From Nocardioides yefusunii (lineage in GTDB: Bacteria > Actinomycetota > Actinomycetes > Propionibacteriales > Nocardioidaceae): a DNA stretch of 64,000 nucleotides. Where the stretch lies: the NCBI RefSeq assembly GCF_004014875.1, contig NZ_CP034929.1, positions 2,356,001 through 2,420,000 of the forward strand. The letters are read 5' to 3'. The notes below the pieces were generated by a model that ran no database searches, was not told where the DNA came from, and was given only the letters and a program-made list of their open reading frames with translations. A program made the position numbers and the translations under genes. Positions 35,470-49,795 of this stretch are shown here, piece by piece. Positions within the stretch are counted from its first letter, which is position 1; each line of letters opens with the position of its first letter.

Positions 35470-36626
35470 CGAACGACCTCTGCTTCGCTGTGGAGGGTGT
35501 CTGCGTGCGGGGCGGTGCGGTTGCGCACGGTGGGGGCGGGCGGTGCGACGAGCAGCGGGAGCAGCGCCACCAGCGGCGGCACCAAGATCCCGAGCGTCGC
35601 GGGTGGAGGACCCGTCACGCCGGGGTGCAGATCCATGAGGTGGTCCTTCGACAGCCAGGCCCAGGCCAGCGCGGCGATCACCGCGGAGGCGGCGACGCAG
35701 ATCTCCTCCCGGTGCCAGGTCTCGGCGCGGTAGCGGGTCCGCTGGACACGTCGTCCGGCACTCGCGGTTCCTGCGACGGCGCAGACGACGCCCAGGGCGA
35801 GCATCGGCCAGCCGACCCACGCCGGGGTGGTGCGGTCGAGGAATCCGTAGACGCCGACGCAGGTGCCGAGGACCCCGACCACCATCAGCGCACCGGTGAC
35901 CCGGCGGGCCTTCGGATCGACGGCACCGGAACGTCCGTAGCCGCGGGCGTCCATCCCGGCCGCCAACGACAACGACCGCTCGAAAGCGTCCTCCAGGACC
36001 GGGACCAGGAGCCGACGGAGGCCGCGGAAGCGCCCGGTCTCCCCGCCCCGGAGTTCTTGGGCGTGCTTGACCCGTCGGGCCGAGTCGGCCAGCTGCGGCA
36101 GCACCGAGACGGCGACGACCATCGCGGAACCGATCTCGTACAGCGCCGGCGGAAGCACCTTGAGCAGACGCTTGGGGTTGGCCAACGCGTTGGCGGCACC
36201 GAAGGCGAGCATGATGCAGGCCAGTTGCATGCCGTCGTAGAGACCGGCGAGCACCTGTTCCCGGGTGACCGGACCGAGCAGCTGGATCCCGGCGGCGAAG
36301 TCAGGCAACGGGATCGCGGGCAGGTCCACCAGGACGGTTCCGGTGGACGTCCCGCCGAGCAGCACCCGGAACAGGACCCGGACGACGACCGTGATGCCGG
36401 CCAGCCACAGGTAGAGCTTGAACGCGCGCGCCCAGGTGCCGTCCCCGCGGCAGGCGTACACGACGGTGCAGGTGACGACGGCGAGCAGGACGAGCGCCCA
36501 CGGGTTGGTGGTCTGCGAGGCACAGGCGGCCATGCCGACGGCCCACGTCCACCACGCCACGGGGTGCAGTTCACGGGGTCCCCGCACGCGAGGTGCGCGG
36601 ATGCTCGTCCTGTTCGTCTGAGTCAT
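35466..36626 (-). CDS. ECF transporter T component
   Basis: The protein is 386 residues from ATG 36626 (MTQTNRTSIRAPRVRG); the frame extends to 36677. Several TM segments at each end flank a coupling region with LRG and ARG motifs (HAQELRGGETGRFRG and GMDARGYGRSG). It is longer than BioN, with extra C-terminal TM helices (TLGILVPPLVALLPLLV). It starts 4 bases after the upstream gene stop. It is a dedicated EcfT, since this operon also brings its own ATPase and S component. Confidence 0.9.
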   Translation of the reverse strand: MTQTNRTSIRAPRVRGPRELHPVAWWTWAVGMAACASQTTNPWALVLLAVVTCTVVYACRGDGTWARAFKLYLWLAGITVVVRVLFRVLLGGTSTGTVLVDLPAIPLPDFAAGIQLLGPVTREQVLAGLYDGMQLACIMLAFGAANALANPKRLLKVLPPALYEIGSAMVVAVSVLPQLADSARRVKHAQELRGGETGRFRGLRRLLVPVLEDAFERSLSLAAGMDARGYGRSGAVDPKARRVTGALMVVGVLGTCVGVYGFLDRTTPAWVGWPMLALGVVCAVAGTASAGRRVQRTRYRAETWHREEICVAASAVIAALAWAWLSKDHLMDLHPGVTGPPPATLGILVPPLVALLPLLVAPPAPTVRNRTAPHADTLHSEAEVVR

Positions 36627-36630
36627 CGGG

Positions 36631-37290
36631 TCAGGCCTGTGCCTTGCGTCGACGGACCACGACGGCGCCGCCGACACCGGCCACGACGACGATCAGCACG
36701 ACCGGCACCCAGACGGGCAGGCCCTCGTCGACGTTGACGTCGGTCCCTTCCGGGGCAACCGTGTGGTCGGCGGCAGCGGTGGCGAGGTCGGCCGGGCTGA
36801 CGTCCGGCGACGAGGCACGCCCGCGCCCGGTGTGCCAGACCAGAGCGACGGCTCCGCCCTGCGGAGTGCGCAGCGAACTGAGTCCCTGGGCGGAGTAGAC
36901 CCACTCGGTGTCACCGGCGGCAGCCCACCAGATTGCCCAGTAGGCGTCGGCGGGGGAAGCGTTGACGCACGCGTCGTCGGCAGGGAGACCCTGGACCCGA
37001 CAGACGAAGCCGGGCGAGCGGGACGCCCACGTCAGCTCGACACCGGCATCGACGATGCTGCGGTCGGCGCGTTCACCAGCGACGTCGTCGTCACACGCGG
37101 TCAGGCGGCCGGGTACACCCTCGGGGCCGTCAGGGTCGCTGAGGGCTCCGAAGTCGACCAGGACGCGGACGCCGTCAGCGGCGCACGCTCCGCCGGTCCC
37201 GGGGTCGGCCGCGTGGGCACCGACGGTGAGCGTGCTCGCCGTCAGCACCACGGCGAGCGCGAGCGCACGCAGGTGAAGCAGCAAAGTCAC
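36631..37290 (-). CDS. Secreted, membrane-anchored protein of the B12 locus (transcobalamin beta-domain-like)
   Basis: The protein is 219 residues from GTG 37290, overlapping the stop of the upstream lipoprotein gene (GTGA). A signal peptide (LHLRALALAVVLTASTLTVGAHA) is followed by an extracellular beta-rich domain with RVLVDFGAL, and YWAIWWAAAGDTEWVYSAQG then TPQGGAVALVW. A C-terminal TM anchor, VWVPVVLIVVVAGVGGAVVV, ends in RRRKAQA. The pattern of a small beta domain with aromatic strands resembles DUF4430/transcobalamin-like C-terminal domains, which cap the bound cobalamin in eukaryotic carriers. That homology is my reading, not proven. Conserved cysteines (CDDDVAG, FVCRVQG, DDACVN) suggest disulfides. 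Confidence 0.6.
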   Translation of the reverse strand: MTLLLHLRALALAVVLTASTLTVGAHAADPGTGGACAADGVRVLVDFGALSDPDGPEGVPGRLTACDDDVAGERADRSIVDAGVELTWASRSPGFVCRVQGLPADDACVNASPADAYWAIWWAAAGDTEWVYSAQGLSSLRTPQGGAVALVWHTGRGRASSPDVSPADLATAAADHTVAPEGTDVNVDEGLPVWVPVVLIVVVAGVGGAVVVRRRKAQA

Positions 37291-38405
37291 TTCGCCGCCG
37301 GTGCACTCAGTGCCGGAACGACCTGGGCAGCGACGCGAACCCACTGGGTGCGGTCGAGCGGGTCGGTGATGCCGTGCTCACGACCGGCCTCCAGTGCCGC
37401 GGTGTCGTAGGCGAGTGCACCGATCTCGTCGGCAAGCTTGCCCCTCTCCCCCTCGGTGATCTGCAGGCCCGTCAACCACGCGGCGGCCTTGTCTGCTTCG
37501 GCGGTGGCGCCGAGGTCACGCAGCGCCCACCCGGCCAGACCGGTGGAGTTGGCGTTGACACCGTTCTCGGGGTCGGCGAACGAACCGTCCTCGGCCTGCT
37601 GGGAGACCAGCCAGGCGCGGGCGTCGTCGAGGGCCTCGGAGACGTCGTCGGACGCCTTCTCGGCGACGGCGGCGAGCTGGACAGCGACGATCGCCGTCAC
37701 GTCGGCCGCCTGGTCGCCGAGGTCGCCCGCGGCGTCGCAGTCCTGCTCGGCGGCGTCTGCTGCCGCGAAGTCGAGGCGGAAGAAGCCGGCCTCGCACTGC
37801 TGGTCCAGCAGGAAGTCGACGGCGTCGTCGGCCAGGGGGCTGCCGGCCAGAGTGAGGCCGGCGGCGGCGTAGGCCTGACCCAGGGTGTTGGCGTAGTCGC
37901 CGTACTCGGAGGAGTCGCTGATGCGTCCCTGCGCCTCTCCCTCGCGAGTGACGGTGGACTCGACCCGCTCGACGAGGTCGAGGCCGCCGAAGTCAGTCGC
38001 ATCGCGTTCCTGGGACAGGGCCAGGACGAGTGCCTTGGCGGAGGCGCCGGAGTAGATCTCGGTGCCAGCACCGACGTAGGTGGCGAGGTCTGCCGCGACG
38101 GCGTCGGTGATCTTCGCACTCCGGTCGGCGGCCTGCTCGACGGCGTCCAGCGCGAGCACGAGGTCGATGCTGCCCCCGAGGTCGACGTTGGTGCTGGTCT
38201 CGCCCTCCCACGAGGAGGTGACCTCGAGGAGCGAGCCGTCGTTGAGTTCGTCGAGAACCCACGACGCGGCGGTCTCGGATGCTGCGGCCGTGCTGCCCGC
38301 CGCGGCGTCGTCGTCCTGCGACGAGCAGCCAGCCAGGGACGTGGCGGCCAGTGCGGCAGCAGCGAGCGCCAGCACGACGGGGCGTGGGGTCAGGAAGTTC
38401 TTCAT
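37287..38405 (-). CDS. Lipoprotein with prenyltransferase/squalene-cyclase-like repeats (B12-binder alpha-domain-like)
   Basis: The protein is 372 residues from ATG 38405 (MKNFLTPRP), with AGGA upstream. Signal peptide and lipobox SLAGC, lipidated Cys about residue 27. The mature protein is all-helical with paired repeats: AWLVSQQAEDGSFADPENGV, STGLAGWALRDLG and AAAWLTGLQ are classic (alpha/alpha)6-toroid phrases (QxxDGSF). No DxDD or terpene-cyclase catalytic site is seen, so it is likely a binding protein. The same toroid forms the alpha domain of intrinsic factor and transcobalamin. It is the first gene under the riboswitch-like leader. A surface cobalamin-binding role is inference from fold and context. 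Confidence 0.65.
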   Translation of the reverse strand: MKNFLTPRPVVLALAAAALAATSLAGCSSQDDDAAAGSTAAASETAASWVLDELNDGSLLEVTSSWEGETSTNVDLGGSIDLVLALDAVEQAADRSAKITDAVAADLATYVGAGTEIYSGASAKALVLALSQERDATDFGGLDLVERVESTVTREGEAQGRISDSSEYGDYANTLGQAYAAAGLTLAGSPLADDAVDFLLDQQCEAGFFRLDFAAADAAEQDCDAAGDLGDQAADVTAIVAVQLAAVAEKASDDVSEALDDARAWLVSQQAEDGSFADPENGVNANSTGLAGWALRDLGATAEADKAAAWLTGLQITEGERGKLADEIGALAYDTAALEAGREHGITDPLDRTQWVRVAAQVVPALSAPAAK

Positions 38406-38408
38406 GAG

Positions 38409-38435
38409 GTCCTCTCCGCTGCGACGGCGGAGGAC
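38409..38435 (-). promoter_or_regulatory. RBS-sequestering hairpin of the B12 operon
   Basis: On the minus strand GTCCTCCGC pairs with GCGG(AG)AGGAC, which contains the AGGA ribosome site of the lipoprotein gene. This is the expected expression platform for a translational cobalamin switch. Confidence 0.65.
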
Positions 38436-38439
38436 GCCC

Positions 38440-38625
38440 ACGGGCCTGTCCCGGGGTCGAACTCGCCGTTTTCCTCGACAGCGTTGGTTCGGAACGTCCC
38501 GTGACGTGCGGTCCGGCTCACGGCCCCTTGCGAGAAGGGACCGTCTACGGTTGCGGGTCAGCGCCGGGATTCGACCGGCTTCTCCGCCACGGGCGTGTTG
38601 ATGCTGGGTGCTTCTGAATGGTGCC
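38440..38625 (-). promoter_or_regulatory. Cobalamin riboswitch (probable)
   Basis: The minus strand contains AAGCCGGTCGAATCCCGG followed directly by CGCTGACCCGCAACCGT (core at 38547-38564), the most conserved stretch of AdoCbl riboswitches in actinobacteria. Downstream, GTCGAGGAAAACGGC (38479-38465) fits the B12 box only loosely. The leader ends in an RBS-sequestering hairpin. Ends of the element are approximate. It should lower expression when B12 is plentiful. Confidence 0.85.
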
Positions 38626-38656
38626 CCACGAGGGTAACTCCGCGCGCAGGAAATGA

Positions 38657-38689
38657 GGACACCCGGACCGCGGGGCGGTCCGGGTGTCC
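38657..38689 (-). terminator. Terminator of the gatCAB operon
   Basis: A perfect 14-bp stem, GGACACCCGGACCG with CGGTCCGGGTGTCC, 47 bases past gatB. It insulates the riboswitch from gat transcription. Confidence 0.85.
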
Positions 38690-38735
38690 GTGCTCACTGC
38701 TGCGACGAGCGTCGCGTGAACGGTGGGGCGTCAGT

Positions 38736-40253
38736 TCAGGAGAGCTTCTCGATGATCAGCTCGCGGACGCGACCGGCGTCAGCCTGCCCGCCCATCTCCT
38801 TCATGACGGCACCGATCAGGGCACCGGCAGCGGCCACCTTGCCGTCACGGATCTTGTCCGCGACGCCCGGATTGGCCTCGATCGCCTTGTCGACGGCCGC
38901 GGAGAGCGCGCCCTCGTCGGAGACGACGGCCAGGCCGCGCTTCTCGATGACCTCTTCCGGCGTGCCTTCACCGGCGAGCATGCCCTCGATGACCTTGCGG
39001 GCCAGCTTGTCGTTGATCGTCTTGGCCTCGACGAGGCTCTGGATCTTCGCGACGTCGGCCGGGGTGATGCCCAGCTCGGAGATCTCGACGCCGTCCTCGT
39101 TGGAACGACGGGCGAGCTCACCGAGCCACCACTTGCGAGCGGCCTGCGGGGCGCAACCCTCCGCGACGGTCTGCTCGACGAGGCCGAACGCACCGGCACC
39201 GATGGTGTCGCGCATCTCCATGTCGGAGAAGCCCCACTCGATCTGGAGACGGTTGCGCTTCACGGTCGGGTTCTCCGGCAGCGTGGCACGCAGTTCCTCG
39301 ACCCACTCGCGCGACGGCGCGACGGGGACGAGGTCCGGCTCGGGGAAGTAGCGGTAGTCGTCGGCGTCGGACTTCTCGCGACCCGACGTGGTGACACCGG
39401 TGTCCTCGTGCCAGTGACGGGTCTCCTGAAGGATCGAACCGCCCGCGGTGAGGATGGCGCCGTGGCGCTGCATCTCGTAGCGGACCGCACGCTCGACCGA
39501 GCGGAGCGAGTTGACGTTCTTGGTCTCCGAACGGGTACCGAGCTTCGTCTCGCCCTTGGGAGCCAGCGACAGGTTGACGTCGGCACGGATCGAACCCTGG
39601 TCCATGCGGGCGTCGGAGACGCCCAGGGCCACGATCAGGTCGCGGAGCTGACCGACGAACGCGCGAGCGATCTCCGGAGCACGCTCACCGGCGCCGATGA
39701 TCGGCTTGGTGACGATCTCGATCAGCGGGATGCCGGCGCGGTTGTAGTCGACCAGCGAGTGGTCGGCACCCTGGATGCGGCCGGTGGCGCCACCGACGTG
39801 CAGCGACTTGCCGGTGTCCTCCTCCATGTGGGCGCGCTCGATCTCCACGCGGAAGATCTCGGGCTGGCCGTCAGCACCCTCGATGGAGACGTCCATGAAG
39901 CCCTCGAACGCGATCGGCTCGTCGTACTGGGACGTCTGGAAGTTCTTCGGCATGTCCGGGTAGAAGTAGTTCTTCCGCGCGAAGCGGCACCACTCGGCGA
40001 TCTCGCAGTTGAGCGCGAGACCGATCCGGATCGCGGACTCGACACCCTTGACGTTCACGACCGGCATCGCACCGGGCAGACCCAGGCAGACCGGGCAGAC
40101 CTGGGTGTTGGGCTCGGCACCGAACTCGGTGGGGCAGGCGCAGAACATCTTGGTGTTCGAGTTCAGCTCGACGTGGACCTCGAGGCCCATCGCCGGGTCG
40201 AAGTTCTCGAGAACCTTCTCGAAGCTCATCAGCTTCACGGGTGCGGCGCTCAT
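38736..40253 (-). CDS. gatB: Asp/Glu-tRNA amidotransferase subunit B
   Basis: The protein is 505 residues. GatB binds the mischarged tRNA and activates it for amidation to Gln-tRNA or Asn-tRNA. The N-terminus has [20 protein letters not shown] with the zinc cysteines, then [35 protein letters not shown] and [14 protein letters not shown] are signatures, and the C-terminus is the YqeY/tail domain. It overlaps gatA by 4 bases. Third in gatC-gatA-gatB. Confidence 0.98.
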   Translation of the reverse strand: MSAAPVKLMSFEKVLENFDPAMGLEVHVELNSNTKMFCACPTEFGAEPNTQVCPVCLGLPGAMPVVNVKGVESAIRIGLALNCEIAEWCRFARKNYFYPDMPKNFQTSQYDEPIAFEGFMDVSIEGADGQPEIFRVEIERAHMEEDTGKSLHVGGATGRIQGADHSLVDYNRAGIPLIEIVTKPIIGAGERAPEIARAFVGQLRDLIVALGVSDARMDQGSIRADVNLSLAPKGETKLGTRSETKNVNSLRSVERAVRYEMQRHGAILTAGGSILQETRHWHEDTGVTTSGREKSDADDYRYFPEPDLVPVAPSREWVEELRATLPENPTVKRNRLQIEWGFSDMEMRDTIGAGAFGLVEQTVAEGCAPQAARKWWLGELARRSNEDGVEISELGITPADVAKIQSLVEAKTINDKLARKVIEGMLAGEGTPEEVIEKRGLAVVSDEGALSAAVDKAIEANPGVADKIRDGKVAAAGALIGAVMKEMGGQADAGRVRELIIEKLS

Positions 40254-41779
40254 GCGCGGACCTCCTCGATCTCGGGAGCCTGGGAGAGCAACGGGGCACC
40301 CCAGCCCTTCTCCAGCAGTGCCTCCAGCGCGGCGCCGACCTTGTACAGGCGGGCGTCGGAGTGGGCGGGAGCCTGGATCTGGAAGCCGGACGGCAGGCCG
40401 TCCTCGTCGGCGAGACCGTTGGGCAGGGAGATGCCCGGGACGCCGGCGAGGTTGGCGGGGATGGTCGCGAGGTCGTTGAGGTACATCGCGACCGGGTCGT
40501 CGAGCTTCTCGCCCAGCTTGAACGCGGTGGTCGGCGCGGTCGGCGAGACCAGCACGTCAGCCTGCTCGAAGGCGGCAGCGAAGTCGGCCTGGATCAGGGT
40601 GCGGACCTTCTGGGCCTGACCGTAGTAGGCGTCGTAGTAGCCCGAGGAGAGGGCGTAGGTGCCGATGATGATGCGGCGCTTGACCTCGTCACCGAAGCCG
40701 GCGGCACGCGAGGCACGCATGACGTCCTCGGCGGACGGGTCGCCCGCAGGCGTCACGCGCAGGCCGTAACGCATGGCGTCGAACTTCGCCAGGTTGGAGG
40801 AGACCTCGCACGGCATGATCAGGTAGTACGCAGCCAGGGCGTGGGTGAAGTTGGGGCACGAGACCTCGACGATCTCGGCACCGGCAGCCTTGAGCAGCTC
40901 GAGCGACTCGGTGAAGCGAGCCATGACGCCGGGCTGGTAGCCGTCGCCCTGCAGCTCCGTGATGACACCGACCTTGAGACCGGTCAGGTCGCCCTTGGCG
41001 CCCTCACGCGCGGCCTCGACGAAGCCGGTGGGCTCGTCGGTCAGCGAGGTGGAGTCGAGGGGGTCGTGGCCGCCGACGAGCTCGTGCAGGAGCGCGGAGT
41101 CCAGGACGGTGCGGGAGACCGGGCCGACCTGGTCGAGGGAGTTCGCCATGGCGACGAGGCCGTAGCGGGAGATGCCACCGTAGGTGGGCTTGACGCCGAC
41201 CGAGCCGGTGACGGCTGCGGGCTGACGGATCGAGCCACCGGTGTCGGTGCCCAGGGCCAGCGGGGCCTCGTAGGCAGCGACGGCGACGGCCGAGCCACCA
41301 CCGGAGCCACCGGGGATGCGGGTCTGGTCCCACGGGTTGCGGGTGGGTCCGTAGGCGGAGTGCTCGGTGGAGGAACCCATCGCGAACTCGTCCATGTTGG
41401 TCTTGCCGATGATCGGCAGACCGGCGGCCTTGATCTTCGCCACGACGGTCGCGTCGTACGGCGGGATCCAGCCCTCGAGCATCTTGGACGCGCAGGTGGT
41501 CGGGACACCCTGGGTGGCCAGGACGTCCTTGACCGCGATCGGCACGCCGTCGAGGTAGGAGGCGGGGGTGCCGGCGGCACGGCGCTCGTCGGAGGCCTTC
41601 GCCTGGGCGAGGGCTCCTTCGGCGTCGACGTGCAGGAAGGCGTGGAGGCCGGCGTCGGCGTTGCCGTCGACGGCGGCGATGCGGTCCAGGTGGGCCTGGA
41701 CCAGCTCGACGGAGGTGACTTCGCCGGCGGCGAGGGCCTGGGCCAGCTCGTCGGCGGTCTTGGTGATCCAGTTGTTCAC
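40250..41779 (-). CDS. gatA: Asp/Glu-tRNA amidotransferase subunit A
   Basis: The protein is 509 residues, an amidase-signature glutaminase that supplies ammonia to GatB. The Ser-cisSer-Lys triad is in [31 protein letters not shown] and [14 protein letters not shown]. It is distinct from the stand-alone amidase at 16659. ATGA overlaps at both ends couple it to gatC and gatB. It supports the indirect route to Gln-tRNA in this organism. Confidence 0.98.
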   Translation of the reverse strand: MNNWITKTADELAQALAAGEVTSVELVQAHLDRIAAVDGNADAGLHAFLHVDAEGALAQAKASDERRAAGTPASYLDGVPIAVKDVLATQGVPTTCASKMLEGWIPPYDATVVAKIKAAGLPIIGKTNMDEFAMGSSTEHSAYGPTRNPWDQTRIPGGSGGGSAVAVAAYEAPLALGTDTGGSIRQPAAVTGSVGVKPTYGGISRYGLVAMANSLDQVGPVSRTVLDSALLHELVGGHDPLDSTSLTDEPTGFVEAAREGAKGDLTGLKVGVITELQGDGYQPGVMARFTESLELLKAAGAEIVEVSCPNFTHALAAYYLIMPCEVSSNLAKFDAMRYGLRVTPAGDPSAEDVMRASRAAGFGDEVKRRIIIGTYALSSGYYDAYYGQAQKVRTLIQADFAAAFEQADVLVSPTAPTTAFKLGEKLDDPVAMYLNDLATIPANLAGVPGISLPNGLADEDGLPSGFQIQAPAHSDARLYKVGAALEALLEKGWGAPLLSQAPEIEEVRA

Positions 41780-42075
41780 TGCTCGTCTCCCAGGATGCGC
41801 GGAACCATGAAGCGCTGCTGCTCGGAGGCCGGAGCCATCGCGAGAGCCGCTTCGGCGGTCAGACCCGGCTTGACGACGTCCTCACGGAAGACGTTGGTCA
41901 GCGGGATCGGGTGCGACGTCGGAACGACGTCGTCGCCCACCGCGTCCTTGAACGAGGCGACGGACTCGAGGATCACGTTGAGCTGGGGAGCCATGTGGTC
42001 GAGTTCGGCGTCGGAAAGGTCGATCCGGGCGAGGTTCGCCAGGTGGGCGACCTCTTCCCTGGTGATCTCAGGCAT
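41776..42075 (-). CDS. gatC: Asp/Glu-tRNA amidotransferase subunit C
   Basis: The protein is 99 residues, a typical small Gat[23 protein letters not shown], then the central loop and [20 protein letters not shown] with MVPRIL at the end. It wraps between GatA and GatB and stabilises the complex. First gene of the operon, 99 bases after the ligA stop. Confidence 0.97.
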   Translation of the reverse strand: MPEITREEVAHLANLARIDLSDAELDHMAPQLNVILESVASFKDAVGDDVVPTSHPIPLTNVFREDVVKPGLTAEAALAMAPASEQQRFMVPRILGDEQ

Positions 42076-42174
42076 GCAGCCGTCCTTCAGTGTTGTCGGT
42101 ACGTTGCGATTCTAGGCGCGTGGGTGCGCGGAGCCGGATTCCGTCTGGCCCCGAGCACGTGCAGTGGTGGGGCC

Positions 42175-46310
<4,136 letters not shown>

Positions 46311-46328
46311 CCCGTTGGCAGGGCGGCG

Positions 46329-47420
46329 TCAGCGCAGGTTGGCTGCGGTCGAGACCGAGAGTTCGAGGGCTCGTCGAGCCCACGCGGTGCTGGCACCGGC
46401 GAGGCCGCAGGCCGGGGTGACGAGGACGCGGTCGGCGACCTCCTCGGGGTCGAATCCGATCATGTCGAGCCACCGCATGACCTTCTCCACCACCGGACGG
46501 TCACCGGGGTCGGTGGCCGGGGCAACGGTGGGCAGCACGCCGAGGCCGAGCACTCCGCCGGCCTCCACGTGTTCGGCCAGCGGCTCGAACGCAGCAGCGT
46601 CGAGCATCGAGAGATCGGTGAGCAGGCCGGTCGCTCCGGCGCCGCGCAGCAGCGACCAGTCGACACCGGGAGCGCAGGAGTGCACCCAGGCCTCGGCGCC
46701 AGCGTCGGTGACGGCACCGAGGACGTGTTCGAGCAGGGCCGAGGCCTCGGGCGGGTGCACGGTGCGGTGCTTGCCGAACCCCGACGCGGTGGGGACGCGG
46801 GCGTTCATCACCGCCGGCAGGGCGGGTTCGTCGACCTGCACCACGATCCGGGACGCCGACGGCACCCGACGACGCACGTCGGCGACGTGGTCACGCAGTC
46901 CTTCGGCGAGACCCTGGGCGAGGTCTCGGCGAGCACCGTGGTCGGCGACCAGCTTGTCTCCGCCGGGACGTTCGACGGTGGCCGCCAACGTCCACGGTCC
47001 GGCGACCTGCACCTTGAAGACCCCGTCGAACCCCTGGGCGTGCTCCTCGAGGGTGTCGAGGTCCTGGCCAACGAGCGAACGGGCCCGACGCTGGTCGACG
47101 CCGGAGGTGGCGTGGATGCCGGTCAGGCGCCAGCCCGCGGGCTGGAGGTCGGCGGAGAGTTCCGCGACGAGGGCGAGCGAGCGGCCCACCATGTCGGCGG
47201 CCGCTCCACGCCCCGGCATCTCGGGCAGGTGCGCGACGTCGGGCAGCAGCCCCATGACGGCCTTGACGGCCTCGGTGTAAAGGACCGCGTTCTCGGTCTC
47301 GGCGTTGAGCACCGCTCCCCCGGGCATCGAGCCGATGCCGGTGGCGGCGGGACCGAACCGGACCGGTTCGACGGCCACCTCGGCGGCGTCGAAGTCCTGA
47401 CCGGGCAGGAGCAGACTCAT
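46329..47420 (-). CDS. MetE-like protein (cobalamin-independent methionine synthase family)
   Basis: The protein is 363 residues from ATG 47420, overlapping the mnmA stop (ATGA). It corresponds to a single UROD/MetE-type TIM barrel: TGIGSMPGG at the start, [16 protein letters not shown] [44 protein letters not shown] with the zinc-type His/Cys, and [10 protein letters not shown]. About half the length of MetE; similar to mycobacterial Rv3015c-type proteins. The substrate is unknown; methyl transfer from a non-folate donor is a guess. Confidence 0.85.
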   Translation of the reverse strand: MSLLLPGQDFDAAEVAVEPVRFGPAATGIGSMPGGAVLNAETENAVLYTEAVKAVMGLLPDVAHLPEMPGRGAAADMVGRSLALVAELSADLQPAGWRLTGIHATSGVDQRRARSLVGQDLDTLEEHAQGFDGVFKVQVAGPWTLAATVERPGGDKLVADHGARRDLAQGLAEGLRDHVADVRRRVPSASRIVVQVDEPALPAVMNARVPTASGFGKHRTVHPPEASALLEHVLGAVTDAGAEAWVHSCAPGVDWSLLRGAGATGLLTDLSMLDAAAFEPLAEHVEAGGVLGLGVLPTVAPATDPGDRPVVEKVMRWLDMIGFDPEEVADRVLVTPACGLAGASTAWARRALELSVSTAANLR

Positions 47421-48514
47421 GCGTCCACGCGACGGGTCGAGGTGATCGTCGCCGAACCCACCACGCGGGAACCGTCGTAGATCACGACGGCCTGGCCCGG
47501 CGCGATGCCGAAGGCGTGGTCGTGGAGCTCGACGGAGACGTTCTCGCCGTCGGTGACGACGGTGGCTCGGTGCTCGTCGCCGTGGGCGCGGAGCTGCACG
47601 GTGCCTTCGAGGCGGGTGGGGACAGTGCCGCACCAGCGGGCCCGGTCGGCCTCGATCGCCTCGACCCGGAGACGCTCACGGGCACCGACCCGGACGGTGC
47701 CGGAGACGGGCTCGATGTCGAGGACGAAGCGGGGCTTGCCGTCGGGCGCGGGGCGGCCGATCTTGAGACCCTTGCGCTGACCGATCGTGTAGGCGACGGT
47801 GCCCTCGTGCTGGCCGAGCACCTCACCGGTGACGTCGTCGACGATGTCGCCGCCGTCGTTGGGGGCGCGGTCGCCGAGCTTCTCCTTGAGCCACCCGGCG
47901 TTGTCGCCGTCGGCGACGAAGCAGATGTCGTGGCTGTCGGGCTTGTCGGCCACGAGCAGCCCGCGGCGCTCGGCCTCGATCCGGACGTCGGGCTTGGTGG
48001 AGTCACCGAGCGGGAAGAGCGAGTGCGCGAGCTGGTCCTGGGTGAGGACGCCGAGCACGTAGGACTGGTCCTTGGCGTGGTCGACGGCGCGGTGCATCTC
48101 GATCAGGCCGTCGGCGCCGGTCTCCAACTGGGCGTAGTGGCCGGTGGCCACGGCGTCGAAACCGAGCGCGAGGGCACGATCCAGGACGGCGGCGAACTTG
48201 ATCTTCTCGTTGCACCGCAGGCACGGGTTGGGGGTGCGTCCGGCTGCGTACTCGTCCATGAAGTCCTCGACGACGTTCTCGTGGAACTCGTCGGACATGT
48301 CCCAGACGTAGAACGGGATCCCGATCATGTCGGCAGCCCGACGGGCGTCGTTGGAGTCCTCGATCGTGCAGCACCCGCGGGCACCCGATCGGTACGACGC
48401 GGGGTTGCGCGAGAGCGCCAGGTGGACGCCGGTGACGTCGTGACCGGCCTCGACGGCGCGTGCTGCGGCGACGGCGGAGTCGACTCCGCCGGACATGGCT
48501 GCCAGAACCCTCAT
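47417..48514 (-). CDS. mnmA: tRNA 2-thiouridylase
   Basis: The protein is 365 residues. MnmA thiolates U34 of Lys, Glu and Gln tRNAs. The PP-loop is [12 protein letters not shown] (8-19); catalytic cysteines are in [13 protein letters not shown] and [12 protein letters not shown]-terminal beta-barrel tRNA domain follows ([18 protein letters not shown]). It is directly downstream of a cysteine desulfurase, its likely sulfur donor; their ends overlap by one base. Confidence 0.97.
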   Translation of the reverse strand: MRVLAAMSGGVDSAVAAARAVEAGHDVTGVHLALSRNPASYRSGARGCCTIEDSNDARRAADMIGIPFYVWDMSDEFHENVVEDFMDEYAAGRTPNPCLRCNEKIKFAAVLDRALALGFDAVATGHYAQLETGADGLIEMHRAVDHAKDQSYVLGVLTQDQLAHSLFPLGDSTKPDVRIEAERRGLLVADKPDSHDICFVADGDNAGWLKEKLGDRAPNDGGDIVDDVTGEVLGQHEGTVAYTIGQRKGLKIGRPAPDGKPRFVLDIEPVSGTVRVGARERLRVEAIEADRARWCGTVPTRLEGTVQLRAHGDEHRATVVTDGENVSVELHDHAFGIAPGQAVVIYDGSRVVGSATITSTRRVDA

Positions 48515-49701
48515 CAGTGCCTCCGGTAGGCGTTGCGGGCACGCTCGACGGCGGCCCCGATGGCGGCGACCACCGCGTCGACGTCCGACGACGTCGAGGT
48601 GTGGCCGAGAGTGAAGCGCAGGGAGTGCCGGGCCTCGGCGGCATCGCGTCCCATCGCCAGCAGGACGTGGCTGGGCTGCGGGACCCCGGCCGAGCAGGCC
48701 GATCCGGTGGAGCAGGCGATGCCCTGGGCGTCGAGCAGCATCAGCAGCGCGTCGCCCTCGCAGTCGGGGAACCCCAGGTGAGCGTTGCCGGGCAGACGGT
48801 GCACGGGGTCGCCGTGCAGGTGCGCGTCGGGAACCACCTCGATCACCCGACGCACCAGGTCGTCACGCAGCGCGGAGACCCGGGCGGCGTGCTCGGCCTG
48901 ACGGGCCACCGCAGTGGTGACGGCGGCGGCGAAACCGGCCACAGCGGGCGGGGCGAGGGTGCCCGAACGGATCCCGCGCTCCTGTCCACCGCCGTGCAAC
49001 AGCGGGGTGAAGCGGAGGTCACGGCGGGCGACGAGCGCACCGATGCCGTAGGGGCCACCGAGCTTGTGGCCGGTGAAGGCGAGGGAGTCGACACCGCTCG
49101 CGGCGAAGTCGACCGGGACCGCCCCGACGGCCTGGACGGCGTCGGTGTGGACCGGGATGCCGTGGCGGTCAGCGATCGCGACCACCTCGGCGACCGGCTG
49201 CAGGGTGCCGACCTCGTTGTTGGCCCACATCAGGGTGACCAGCGAGACCGAACCCGGATCCCGTTCGACGCTGGCCTCGAAGGCTTCCAGGTCGAGACGG
49301 CCGTGCTCGTCGACGGGGACGAGCTCCAGCTCAGCACCGGCTTCCTTGGCGAGCCACTCGAGCGGGTCGAGGACGGCGTGGTGCTCGACGGCGCTGGCCA
49401 GGATCCGGCGGCGGGCCGGGGCGGCGGAGTGGCGGGCCCAGTGAATGCCCTTGAGCGCGACGTTGTCGGACTCGGTGCCACCGGAGGTGAAGATCACGTC
49501 GCCGGGGCGGCAGCCGAGGACGCCGGCGATGGCCTCACGGCCCTCCTCGACGACGCGGCGCGCGGCCCGTCCGGCACCGTGCAGGGAACTGGCGTTGCCC
49601 ACCTTGGTCATCTCCGCCGTCATGGCTTCGATCGCCTCGGGCAGCATCGGGGTGGTCGCTGCGTGGTCGAGGTAGACGGTAGGTGCACTGACGCTGTTCA
49701 T
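48514..49701 (-). CDS. Cysteine desulfurase (IscS/NifS family)
   Basis: The protein is 395 residues, a PLP enzyme turning cysteine into alanine and a persulfide. [18 protein letters not shown] starts the fold; the PLP lysine is in [17 protein letters not shown], and the active-site loop is [16 protein letters not shown]. Its tight coupling to mnmA suggests tRNA thiolation as main role rather than general Fe-S assembly, which in actinobacteria uses the suf operon. First gene of the three-gene unit with mnmA and the MetE-like gene. Confidence 0.95.
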   Translation of the reverse strand: MNSVSAPTVYLDHAATTPMLPEAIEAMTAEMTKVGNASSLHGAGRAARRVVEEGREAIAGVLGCRPGDVIFTSGGTESDNVALKGIHWARHSAAPARRRILASAVEHHAVLDPLEWLAKEAGAELELVPVDEHGRLDLEAFEASVERDPGSVSLVTLMWANNEVGTLQPVAEVVAIADRHGIPVHTDAVQAVGAVPVDFAASGVDSLAFTGHKLGGPYGIGALVARRDLRFTPLLHGGGQERGIRSGTLAPPAVAGFAAAVTTAVARQAEHAARVSALRDDLVRRVIEVVPDAHLHGDPVHRLPGNAHLGFPDCEGDALLMLLDAQGIACSTGSACSAGVPQPSHVLLAMGRDAAEARHSLRFTLGHTSTSSDVDAVVAAIGAAVERARNAYRRH

Positions 49702-49719
49702 CGCCTCCCAAGAGTACGC

Positions 49720-49770
49720 GAGCCCCGGTGCTGGCCCGTACTCCTGCGGAGCGGGCGAGCACCGGGGCTC
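49720..49770 (-). terminator. Terminator after proB
   Basis: A 13-bp stem, GAGCCCCGGTGCT with AGCACCGGGGCTC, around a 25-base loop with its own small pairing; 26 bases past proB. Confidence 0.75.
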
Positions 49771-49795
49771 GTGACGTGCGTGGGGTGGATTCGGC

